DNA of 64,000 nt from JAQVOO01 sp964524755 (GTDB lineage Bacteria > Spirochaetota > Spirochaetia > Sphaerochaetales > Sphaerochaetaceae), in assembly GCA_964524755.1 (NCBI GenBank), contig CAZGDR010000001.1, positions 46,294 through 110,293 of the forward strand, in the 5' to 3' direction. The translations under genes were made by a program, and so were the position numbers. Below the pieces are notes generated by a model. That model had not been told where the DNA came from. It made no database searches and saw only the letters and a list, made by a program, of their open reading frames with translations. Of the stretch, positions 53,443 to 61,366 are shown piece after piece (the stretch's first letter is position 1; every line of letters begins with the position of its first letter).

Positions 53443-54195
53443 ATGAAAAAAACTATAGTTTTAACTATTGTATGTCTCATTTTAGGATTTACTCTCTTTG
53501 CTGGTGGGGCCAAAGAAGAGGTGGATTATACTTTTGCTGCCGACTGCACTTGGCCACCATTAGAATTTGTTGATGAAAGTGGTGCCATTGTTGGCTTTGA
53601 AATAGATCTTATCGCTGCGATTGGTGAAAAATCAGGTTATGCCATGGTTACCCGTAACGTAGCTTGGGAAGGTATTTTTGCGGGCTTAGATAATGGTGCT
53701 TACGACGGAGTAGCCTCCGGTGTGACCGTTACCGAAGAACGTAAAGGAACTATGGATTTCACTACCCCTATTTTAGAAGTAACGCAATCAATTATTGTCC
53801 ATAAGGGAAACTCTGCAATTACAAGCGAGAAAGATCTTGCTGGTAAAAAAGTTGGTGTCCAGATTGGCACAACTGGTCATTTTGCAGCTGAAAAGATTGA
53901 TGGCGTCACGGTTAAAGCCTATGACGATATTGGATTGGCTATTGAAGATCTGTTAAATAAGAATCTTGACGCCGCCGTGGCTGATTCACTTATTGCAGCT
54001 GAGTTTGTTTTAGATAATGCAAACTATGCTGACAAATTACAGATCAATGGTAATATCAGTGGCGATAAAGAGCAAATCGCTATTGCTGTTAAAAAAGGCA
54101 ACACTGAGTTGCTTACTATTTTGAATGATACATTAGCAGCTTTAAAAGCGGATGGGACTCTAGACGACCTTAAAAAACAATGGAATATACTCTAA
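53443..54195 (+). CDS. polar amino-acid ABC transporter, substrate-binding protein (family 3)
   Basis: Captures an amino acid outside the inner membrane for the permease that follows. 250 residues: signal peptide of about 20 residues ending LFAGGAKEE with no lipobox cysteine; mature protein has DCTWPPLEFVDE, VGFEIDLIAAIGEK, DGVASGVTVTEERK and GKKVGVQIGTTGH, the family-3 fold. GGAGG before ATG 53443 sets the start. Operator-like ARG boxes upstream suggest arginine or another basic amino acid; this is inference. Confidence 0.88.
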   Translation: MKKTIVLTIVCLILGFTLFAGGAKEEVDYTFAADCTWPPLEFVDESGAIVGFEIDLIAAIGEKSGYAMVTRNVAWEGIFAGLDNGAYDGVASGVTVTEERKGTMDFTTPILEVTQSIIVHKGNSAITSEKDLAGKKVGVQIGTTGHFAAEKIDGVTVKAYDDIGLAIEDLLNKNLDAAVADSLIAAEFVLDNANYADKLQINGNISGDKEQIAIAVKKGNTELLTILNDTLAALKADGTLDDLKKQWNIL

Positions 54196-54212
54196 AAAGA
54201 TGATGAACTTAT

Positions 54213-54246
54213 AAGAGCCGAAGCTCATACGCTCCGGCTCTTTGTA
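54213..54246 (+). terminator. hairpin between binding-protein and permease genes
   Basis: AAGAGCCG (54213-54220) with CGGCTCTT (54235-54242), plus AGC/GCT inside, followed by two Ts. Such intra-operon hairpins usually keep the binding protein in excess over the permease. Confidence 0.7.
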
Positions 54247-54259
54247 GTGCAGAGGAAAC

Positions 54260-55114
54260 ATGCAAAAGAATACTAAAAATGAATATAAAGAGCACTCTTC
54301 GTTAGTGAAACAATTGGTTTCTAAAGTTCACGAGGATCATAAACCTCTGCCAAAAATCCAAATGACGGATGGGGTGCTTATCCCTAACAGAAATGACCAC
54401 CATGTCTTTAATTCATGGAGGCTTACTTTTTTATTGGCTGTAGTACTCCTCAGTTCCCTAGTTATTTTTGTTAAAGATCCTTATAGATCTATATTTTTAG
54501 TAGTCATTCAGGGAGCTCCTACTACATTCCAAGTCACTATTTTATCTATCACAGGAGCTATCATCATTGGTCTTTTTTGTGGTCTCGGTGCTGTTTCAAA
54601 AAGCCGTATCATAAATATGATTAGCGGTGTGTATGTAGAGTTTATACGAGGCATTCCCCTCCTCGTGCAACTTATATTTATCTATTACGCCATGGGTCGG
54701 CTCTTTAGAATTGAAGGTATGATTGCTGCCGTAGCAGCTCTTTCAATCTGTTTTGGAGCCTATATGGGAGAGATTGTGCGGGCAGGGATTCAGGCTATAC
54801 CAAAGGGGCAGATGGAAGCTGCTATAGCTCTAGGGCTCTCACGTGGGCAAGCTTTCCGCTATGTAATTCTTCCTCAGACTATCAGGGTCATACTACCTGC
54901 TATCGGCAATGAGTTTATCTCTATGTTAAAAGATTCGTCTTTAGTTTCAACGATTGCTCTAACCGATATTTTACGTAAAGGACGAGAATATATTTCTCGG
55001 ACGTTCCTTTCCCTTGAAACCATGTTGATTGTTGCTCTCGTATATCTAGTTATTACCTTAGTGTTATCTCGCATGGTTGGACTCCTTGAAGAGAGGTTAC
55101 ATAAAAATGGTTAG
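54260..55114 (+). CDS. polar amino-acid ABC transporter, permease
   Basis: 284 residues of the HisM/GlnP type. Membrane segments start near residue 52; EFIRGIPLLVQLIFIYY and EAAIALGLSRGQAFRYVILPQ (the EAA loop that contacts the ATPase) are present. The first 50 residues form an unusual polar cytoplasmic extension. AGAGG before ATG. Overlaps the ATPase gene by 8 bases. Confidence 0.9.
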   Translation: MQKNTKNEYKEHSSLVKQLVSKVHEDHKPLPKIQMTDGVLIPNRNDHHVFNSWRLTFLLAVVLLSSLVIFVKDPYRSIFLVVIQGAPTTFQVTILSITGAIIIGLFCGLGAVSKSRIINMISGVYVEFIRGIPLLVQLIFIYYAMGRLFRIEGMIAAVAALSICFGAYMGEIVRAGIQAIPKGQMEAAIALGLSRGQAFRYVILPQTIRVILPAIGNEFISMLKDSSLVSTIALTDILRKGREYISRTFLSLETMLIVALVYLVITLVLSRMVGLLEERLHKNG

Positions 55115-55850
55115 AATACGAATAGAAAACTTAGATAAAGATTTTACCACGCCCAACAATGAATCACTGCATGCAGTAAAAAACGCTTCGCTATCTGTTG
55201 AACAAGGTGAAGTAGTGGTAATCATTGGTCCCTCTGGAAGTGGTAAGAGCACGCTTTTACGAAGCATAAATAAACTAGAAATCCCTACTGCGGGGAGAAT
55301 CTTCATCGATGAAGATGAGGTCACCGGTAACGCAGATATTCGCAAGATACGAGAAGAAGTAGGCATGGTCTTTCAAAGCTTCAACCTCTTCCCTCACCTA
55401 TCGGTACTGGAAAATATTACCCTTGGTCCAATCAAAGTGAAACGGATGGAAAAAAGTGCGGCTAATACATTGGGGATGGAACTTTTAGCTCGGGTAGGAT
55501 TATCCGAAAAAGCTGATAGTCATCCTAATCAACTCTCAGGAGGACAACAACAGCGGGTTGCAATTGCCAGAGCTTTAGCAATGAGTCCAAAAGTTATGCT
55601 TTTTGATGAACCTACCAGTGCCCTCGACCCCGAGATGATTAAAGAGGTCCTCGATGTGATGCTCTCCTTAGCCAAATCGGGGATGACGATGTTGATCGTC
55701 AGTCATGAAATGGGGTTTGCCTCAGCGGCAGCTGATCGTGTGGTATTCATGGATGCTGGAGAAATTATTGAAGTGGACACACCTCAAAATCTATTCAACA
55801 ATCCACAATCAGAGAGGACAAAACAGTTTCTTAAACATATTCTCAAATAA
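55107..55850 (+). CDS. polar amino-acid ABC transporter, ATP-binding protein
   Basis: 247 residues of the GlnQ/HisP type from ATG 55107, which has GAGG upstream inside the permease gene. GPSGSGKST (Walker A), MVFQSFNLFPHLSVLENI (Q loop), LSGGQQQRVAIARAL (signature) and MLFDEPTSALDPE (Walker B) are all intact. Completes a three-gene importer with the binding protein and permease. Confidence 0.94.
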   Translation: MVRIRIENLDKDFTTPNNESLHAVKNASLSVEQGEVVVIIGPSGSGKSTLLRSINKLEIPTAGRIFIDEDEVTGNADIRKIREEVGMVFQSFNLFPHLSVLENITLGPIKVKRMEKSAANTLGMELLARVGLSEKADSHPNQLSGGQQQRVAIARALAMSPKVMLFDEPTSALDPEMIKEVLDVMLSLAKSGMTMLIVSHEMGFASAAADRVVFMDAGEIIEVDTPQNLFNNPQSERTKQFLKHILK

Positions 55851-55975
55851 AGTTGTGAACCCATGAGCTCCTTCATTAGGTCTCAGCTTATCATACTGCT
55901 CAATCACGTTGATTTGCTATTTTTTAATTTTACAAGAGCTTATATTCTCTTCTCATTATATAAGACGACCTAACA

Positions 55976-56004
55976 TTGTCATCTTTTTCATATTCCTCTA
56001 CTAT
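55976..56004 (+). promoter_or_regulatory. hlyIII promoter predicting a leaderless mRNA
   Basis: TTGTCA (55976-55981), 17 bases, TACTAT (55999-56004), then 6 bases to ATG 56011. No Shine-Dalgarno sequence. Confidence 0.6.
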
Positions 56005-56010
56005 GCATCC

Positions 56011-56679
56011 ATGAAAAAAGAACAATCTTGGATTTCTAGACATATTACGTTACACGACCACGCTGATGAGAAGGCTGAACGAGAAAACATGATCACTCAT
56101 GCTATTGGTATTGTCCTGGCCATTATCTTCTCTTTCATCGTCATCTTTAAAAAGAGTGCCTATGTTTATACCAGAACATGGGTTGGGATGCTTATATATG
56201 CTGCTACACTGGTGTTACTCTATACCTCTTCAACGCTCTACCATCATCTCCCTAAAGGTGATTTAAAACGAGTATTCCGTCTTTTAGATCATGCCAATAT
56301 TTACCTTTTAATAGCTGGGACCTACTCCCCAATTTTATTATTTATAGGTAATGAGGCCGCTATACGGGTCTTATACATTGTATGGGGTGTTGCACTATTG
56401 GGGATTCTCTTTAGTCTTATTTTCTGGGGTAAACTAAAGATCCTCCATGTTCTATTTTATCTTGCTATGGGCTGGATGATTGTCTTCTTCTGGAAAGACA
56501 TTGTCCCTTTTATCCCCACCAATCTCTTATTTTGGATCATCGCGGCGGGGTTGACCTATACGGTGGGTGTTATCTTCTATTCTAAAAAACACTTACCCCA
56601 TAGCCATATGATTTGGCACCTGTTTTGTGTAGTTGCCAGCTCTCTTTTTTGTATTGGCTTTTTGCTCCATCTCCATTGA
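56011..56679 (+). CDS. hemolysin III / PAQR-family membrane protein
   Basis: 222 residues with seven hydrophobic segments. NMITHAIGIVLAII at the N-terminus, TSSTLYHHLP and RLLDHANIYLLIAGTYSP in the middle, and HSHMIWHLF near the end give the Ser/His/Asp pattern of the YqfA/PAQR hydrolase-like family. The frame is open to 55909, but hydrophobic codons upstream lack a good start and the promoter ends just before ATG 56011. Confidence 0.88.
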   Translation: MKKEQSWISRHITLHDHADEKAERENMITHAIGIVLAIIFSFIVIFKKSAYVYTRTWVGMLIYAATLVLLYTSSTLYHHLPKGDLKRVFRLLDHANIYLLIAGTYSPILLFIGNEAAIRVLYIVWGVALLGILFSLIFWGKLKILHVLFYLAMGWMIVFFWKDIVPFIPTNLLFWIIAAGLTYTVGVIFYSKKHLPHSHMIWHLFCVVASSLFCIGFLLHLH

Positions 56680-56687
56680 GACGGTTC

Positions 56688-56716
56688 TGGACAGAGATGC
56701 TCAGTCACGTTACAGT
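56688..56716 (+). promoter_or_regulatory. promoter of the rsm-like gene predicting a leaderless mRNA
   Basis: TGGACA (56688-56693), 17 bases, TACAGT (56711-56716), then 7 bases to ATG 56724. It lies in the 44-base gap after hlyIII. Confidence 0.5.
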
Positions 56717-56723
56717 AGCTTAC

Positions 56724-57503
56724 ATGGAACCATCTACTAGTCCTCTAGACCGTTTTAACACTTTCTACTCAACGCACTACCTGCAACGTTGGCCTGCGCT
56801 ACGAGAGGCTCTTTTAGCCCCTTCAACGCCAGTGGCGCTAGCAGAAGGTTTAGAGAAAACCTATTATTTAGATGAAGGCTCAATCATTGCTACCAAGATG
56901 CTTCCTATCCAGGCTGAGGACACGGTGCTAGATATGTGTGCTGCACCTGGAGGAAAAAGTTTAATTCTTGCTACAGCCCTGAACGGCTCTGGATCTCTGG
57001 TGTGTAATGATCGTTCTAGCCAACGACGGCAACGTTTAAGGAGAGTGATCGAAGAACATCTTAGCAAGGAACTGCAGGCACCTATAACTTTCACTAGTCA
57101 TGATGCCACCCGGTGGGGGTTGTATGAACAGTCACTCTACGATGCTATTTTACTCGATGCCCCCTGTTCGTCCGAAAGACATGTGCTGCAAGACCCTAAA
57201 TTTCTGGCACAGTGGAGTCCTTCTCGTACCAAGCGACTCGCAATTCAACAATTTGCGATGTTGGCCGCGGCCTTAGAAGCCGTAAAACCACAGGGATATG
57301 TGCTTTACAGCACGTGTTCGATCAGTCCGCTAGAAAATGAAGAAGTCATTGCAAAACTAGAGAAAAAGCGTAAAGGACGCTATGAAGAGATCAAGCTTGA
57401 ATCTCCCTATGCTGAACCACGTTCGTATGGCAATATAATTCTCCCTGATACTGGTCAAGGTCGTGGCCCTCTCTATTTTTGTCTATTGAGGAGAACTGTA
57501 TGA
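56724..57503 (+). CDS. RsmB/RsmF-like (NOL1/NOP2/Sun family) RNA m5C methyltransferase
   Basis: 259 residues. SAM-binding DMCAAPGGKS near residue 70, DAPCSSER with the conserved Cys near residue 148, and the catalytic YSTCSI near residue 192. There is no C-terminal PUA-like domain, so the protein is shorter than RsmF; target base unknown. Start chosen at ATG 56724 because of the promoter just upstream; ATG 56697 is an alternative. Overlaps the next gene by 4 bases. Confidence 0.85.
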   Translation: MEPSTSPLDRFNTFYSTHYLQRWPALREALLAPSTPVALAEGLEKTYYLDEGSIIATKMLPIQAEDTVLDMCAAPGGKSLILATALNGSGSLVCNDRSSQRRQRLRRVIEEHLSKELQAPITFTSHDATRWGLYEQSLYDAILLDAPCSSERHVLQDPKFLAQWSPSRTKRLAIQQFAMLAAALEAVKPQGYVLYSTCSISPLENEEVIAKLEKKRKGRYEEIKLESPYAEPRSYGNIILPDTGQGRGPLYFCLLRRTV

Positions 57504-58627
57504 CCAAACCTACTGTCGCTATTCAACAGTGTGAAACGTATAATGAAAGTGAATTAGCTTTGGTCCTCAATGAGGTATGCACAGCCGCTTCACTGCCTGA
57601 CGTAACAGGTAAAAAAGTCCTATTAAAACCTAATATCCTCAGTGATGCAGCTCCCGAAAAGGCTGTTACCACCCGTCCCGAAGTTGTTCGCGAACTCATT
57701 AAAATGCTCTACGCTCGAAAGGCTGCAGAAGTTTTGGTGGGAGATTCCCCGGGGATAAGTGGACCCAATTTCAGTCCAAGAATCTCCGGTATTGCCCAAG
57801 TATGCCAAGAAGAAGGTGCTCGTTGGGTAGAGTTTGCCCGAGATCCAGTTACGTATACTATTCCAGGAACCTATCGGTTAAAGCTCCCCTTGCCTAACGT
57901 GATGAGTGAAGTTGACATCATTATTTCAGTTGCTAAAATGAAGACCCATCAACTGATGTATGCCACAGGAAGTGTAAAAAACTTATTTGGTATGGTTCCA
58001 GGGCTCCATAAGAGTTCTTGTCATATGCTCTATGCAACGCGGGAATCGTTTGCTCGCATGCTCTCTGGGTTATATGCTGTGATAAAGCCCCATTTTGCGA
58101 TTATGGATGGTATCATTTCGATGGAAGGTGCTGGCCCAGCAGCTGGCGATCCTCGCTACACGGGATTGTTGCTAGCATCAGCTGATCCCACGGCACTAGA
58201 TGCAGCTCAAGCTATTATTATGGGGTATGACCCTCTTTCACTCCCTTTAGTACGAGAACTGCTAAAACGTAAACTTACTACTTGGCAAGATATCAACGAG
58301 ATAACCTATCCTTTACTCCAAGCTCATGATTTGATTATTTCCGATTTCAAACGTATTAAGCAACAAAAAAAGACGCGTCTTTTGAGTGCCCTTATAGGGC
58401 CACTTTTTACCCGTTATTTTAAATTTCGTCACCAACGACACGAGCCCAGACCCCTTTTTGATCTTGACCTTTGCATTGGTTGTGGGCGGTGTGTAAAAAT
58501 ATGTCCTGGCAAAGCCTTAACACTTGATGAAAACCATAAAGTTGTCGTTGATTATACAAAATGCATCCGATGTTATTGTTGTCATGAAGTTTGCCCCGTC
58601 GATGCTATTACGATTGAGAGCTTGTAG
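57500..58627 (+). CDS. DUF362 protein with two C-terminal 4Fe-4S ferredoxin motifs
   Basis: 375 residues. Residues 1-290 form the DUF362 domain (KVLLKPNILSDAAPE, VGDSPG, SVAKMKTHQLMYATGSVKN). The C-terminus carries two cluster motifs: CIGCGRCVKICPGKA and CIRCYCCHEVCPVDA. Such proteins are thought to handle electron transfer or metal-centre chemistry but lack an assigned reaction. GAGGAG sets ATG 57500, which overlaps the preceding stop. Confidence 0.88.
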   Translation: MTKPTVAIQQCETYNESELALVLNEVCTAASLPDVTGKKVLLKPNILSDAAPEKAVTTRPEVVRELIKMLYARKAAEVLVGDSPGISGPNFSPRISGIAQVCQEEGARWVEFARDPVTYTIPGTYRLKLPLPNVMSEVDIIISVAKMKTHQLMYATGSVKNLFGMVPGLHKSSCHMLYATRESFARMLSGLYAVIKPHFAIMDGIISMEGAGPAAGDPRYTGLLLASADPTALDAAQAIIMGYDPLSLPLVRELLKRKLTTWQDINEITYPLLQAHDLIISDFKRIKQQKKTRLLSALIGPLFTRYFKFRHQRHEPRPLFDLDLCIGCGRCVKICPGKALTLDENHKVVVDYTKCIRCYCCHEVCPVDAITIESL

Positions 58628-58637
58628 GAGCACCATA

Positions 58638-59120
58638 ATGAATACAGAGACTATCTTTGGAACTATTTTATTAGGCCTTGCCCCCATCAGTGAGTTAAGA
58701 GGAGCCATCCCCTTTGCTTATTTGCGAGGACTTCCCCTCTGGCAAGCGTTTTTACTGGGAACAGCGGCTAATCTCTGCATTTCCCCATTAGCCTACCTCT
58801 TTCTCACCTATGTGCATGGATTCTTTTATGAAAAATGGGAATTCTACACCAAAATATTCGATAAAACCGTGCTTCGTACACGGCGTAGATTAGGACCTAA
58901 AGTCACATCCTACGGTATGTTGGGCATTATGTTATTTGTTGCCGTCCCCCTTCCCATCACTGGTGCTTGGACAGGTACGTTAGGTGCATGGGTGTTAGGA
59001 CTCGATAAAAAGCGGAGTATGGTAGCTGTCAGCGGCGGGGTCATAATCTCGGCCACTATTGTCAGTTTCCTATTAGCCCTCGGTCGAGGAATCGGGTCAA
59101 TCTTTATTAAAATCATCTAG
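58638..59120 (+). CDS. small membrane protein, COG2426/Sm_multidrug_ex family
   Basis: 160 residues with four to five hydrophobic segments. SELRGAIPFAYLRGLP and FVAVPLPITGAWTGTLGAW are the repeated conserved elements of this family. The 'small multidrug export' name comes from an old annotation with little support. TAGGAG before ATG 58638 sets the start. Ten bases after the DUF362 gene, 16 before the helicase gene. Confidence 0.82.
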   Translation: MNTETIFGTILLGLAPISELRGAIPFAYLRGLPLWQAFLLGTAANLCISPLAYLFLTYVHGFFYEKWEFYTKIFDKTVLRTRRRLGPKVTSYGMLGIMLFVAVPLPITGAWTGTLGAWVLGLDKKRSMVAVSGGVIISATIVSFLLALGRGIGSIFIKII

Positions 59121-59136
59121 TCTGGAGTACTACATC

Positions 59137-61155
59137 ATGCCTATCAATCTCTCAAGTCTTCTCAATCCGGAGCAGTATACGGCTGCTACAACAATACATG
59201 GACCAGTATTAATTATTGCGGGAGCTGGTTCTGGAAAAACGCGTATGCTCTGTTATCGTATAGCCCATATGTTAGAATCCCGAATACAGCCAGAAAACAT
59301 CCTCGCTTTAACGTTTACCAATAAAGCGGCAGCTGAAATGGCCAATCGTGTTCGAAAATTGACTCAACAGCCATTACCAAAATTGACCACTTCCACCTTT
59401 CATGCCTTTGGCATGCGGGTGTTGAAAAAACATGGCCATCTCCTCGGTTATAAACCTAACTTCACCATATATGATGGAGCTGACCAAGCATCTTTATTAC
59501 GCGAGGTGTTGTCTGAGGAAGACCTTGATCCACAAGCCTATGCTATAGATGTGATGCTGCAACTCTTTAGTACTATAAAAACTGGGCGAAAAGGATGGCC
59601 CAGTGACGCTCCACGCGTGGCAAGAACTATCTATGATGCTTACCGTAACCATTTACGCCTCTACAATGCCGTTGATTTCGATGATTTACTGATGTTACCG
59701 CTAGATATTTTTACCCGTTACCCACAGGTTTTAGAGGAGTATCGCCAACAATTCACCCATATCATGGTTGATGAGTTTCAAGATACTTCCCTGGAACAGT
59801 ATCGTTTGGTGAAATTATTATCTGAGCAGAATCGTAATCTCTGTGTAGTTGGTGATGATGACCAATCTATATATTCTTGGAGAGGAGCTAACTACCAAAA
59901 CATCATCCTTTTTGAAAAAGACTTCTCGGAAAGAATTGAGATAAAACTGGAAAGAAATTATCGCAGCACCGGTACTATTTTAGAGGCTGCTAACCACGTC
60001 ATCATTAATAATAGCCAACGTAAAGAGAAATCACTCTGGACTGAGAGCGATTCGGGCGGAAAAATTGTAATGTTACATCCACAAGATGAAGAGGAAGAGA
60101 TTGAATTAATTATTAATCAGATGCGAAAGAATGCGTTTGATAAGCAGTTAAGCTGGGATAATTTTGGTATTTTAGTTCGTACAAACCACCTTATTCCGGC
60201 TATTGAAAATAAGCTTATGTTAGAGCATATCCCCTATAACGTCAGTGGTGGACAAAGTTTTTTTGAAAGGAAGGAAGTCAAAGACACTTTAGCGTATCTA
60301 CGCGTACTTGCCAATCCTGATGATGATATTGCTTTTTTGCGCATCGTAAACACCCCGAGACGTGGTATTGGACGTACTACGCTCTCCTTTATACGAGAGA
60401 TAGCAGAAGCTCAAGACTGTTCACTCTATTCAGCCATTGGACATTGTATAGCTCCTGGAGCCCCCTATCCAGTGAAGCGCACCCAACCATTACGAAATCT
60501 CTATGATTTGATTGAAAATTATCGCCAAGCTATCTTTAGGGCTGGAAGAAAGAAGAGTGCTGTTCTGAAAACGCTCATGGAAGAGATTGAATACCGTCAG
60601 TTCTTAGCCCTCGCCTACCCTGGTAATGACCAGGCTGTCACATGGCGCTATAAGAGTGTAGAGACCTTCTTGACCCTCTTTTCTCGCTGGGAGCGTGACC
60701 CAGATAATCTGTCCCAATCGCTGTATGACTATTTACACACCTTATCACTCTCTACACGGGATGCTATAGAGGATGGTTCAAACGAGAAAAAGCTTTCGCT
60801 GATGACGATGCATGCCTCTAAGGGGTTAGAATTTGAGATTGTGTTTTTAGCAGGAGTTGAAGATCATATCATTCCCCATGCCCGTGCTATTGAAGAAAAC
60901 CCCGATGCTCTAGAGGAAGAGAGGCGACTTTTCTATGTAGCAATCACCCGAGCTCGTCAGCTGCTCTACATTTCAACCTGCGCGCAACGCAAAAGGAATC
61001 GAGAGTTAGTCTCTTCTATCCCTTCTCGTTTCCTCACAGAAATACCACAAACTCTGTTCGAATCTCCAGCCGAAGATTATGAATTAGATTCTAATCAAGC
61101 GCTAGCAGCTTTCGCCGCCCTAAAAGATCGTCTGGCACAAAAGGAATCTTCTTAA
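59137..61155 (+). CDS. Rep/UvrD-family SF1 DNA helicase (Rep-like)
   Basis: 672 residues, close to E. coli Rep. Motifs in order: AGAGSGKTRML (Walker A, near residue 31), FTNKAAAEMANR, DEFQDTSLEQ (motif II), GDDDQSIYSWRGA (motif III), RNYRST (IV), MHASKGLEFEIVF (V) and RRLFYVAITRAR (VI). The DQASLLRE and YNAVDFDDLL segments favour Rep over PcrA/UvrD, but assignment among these is tentative. GGAG lies 10 bases upstream of ATG. Confidence 0.9.
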   Translation: MPINLSSLLNPEQYTAATTIHGPVLIIAGAGSGKTRMLCYRIAHMLESRIQPENILALTFTNKAAAEMANRVRKLTQQPLPKLTTSTFHAFGMRVLKKHGHLLGYKPNFTIYDGADQASLLREVLSEEDLDPQAYAIDVMLQLFSTIKTGRKGWPSDAPRVARTIYDAYRNHLRLYNAVDFDDLLMLPLDIFTRYPQVLEEYRQQFTHIMVDEFQDTSLEQYRLVKLLSEQNRNLCVVGDDDQSIYSWRGANYQNIILFEKDFSERIEIKLERNYRSTGTILEAANHVIINNSQRKEKSLWTESDSGGKIVMLHPQDEEEEIELIINQMRKNAFDKQLSWDNFGILVRTNHLIPAIENKLMLEHIPYNVSGGQSFFERKEVKDTLAYLRVLANPDDDIAFLRIVNTPRRGIGRTTLSFIREIAEAQDCSLYSAIGHCIAPGAPYPVKRTQPLRNLYDLIENYRQAIFRAGRKKSAVLKTLMEEIEYRQFLALAYPGNDQAVTWRYKSVETFLTLFSRWERDPDNLSQSLYDYLHTLSLSTRDAIEDGSNEKKLSLMTMHASKGLEFEIVFLAGVEDHIIPHARAIEENPDALEEERRLFYVAITRARQLLYISTCAQRKRNRELVSSIPSRFLTEIPQTLFESPAEDYELDSNQALAAFAALKDRLAQKESS

Positions 61156-61291
61156 CAACTCCTTTTTATGTATGGTAGTTGTACCTCTTGTATTATTCGC
61201 GTACTATTACAGAGGATGAAAGGTGATAACACGTACATAGAAAAGGAATTATGCTAAACTTATAATTTCAAACACTTTTCAGGTAAGAGTG

Positions 61292-61337
61292 TATAATGCA
61301 CCTTGTTGCGATAGGGTAATTTTACCAGCAACGAGGT
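61292..61337 (+). promoter_or_regulatory. glnN -10 region and long inverted repeat
   Basis: TATAAT (61292-61297) has no good -35 box, suggesting an activator. Across the expected start point lies a 10-base inverted repeat, ACCTTGTTGC (61300-61309) with GCAACGAGGT (61328-61337, one G-T mismatch), enclosing GGTAA/TTACC (61315-61319, 61322-61326). It may be an operator or, if transcription starts earlier, a leader hairpin. The rest of 61156-61290 shows nothing recognisable. Confidence 0.45.
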
Positions 61338-61366
61338 TACACATAGCATGGAGGGAGGAGACGAAT

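Noticed and set aside
61299..61315. Possible sigma54 promoter upstream of glnN
   Set aside because: The -24 GG is missing (the sequence reads TGCACC) and the spacing to the TTGCG block does not fit TGGCAC-N5-TTGC.
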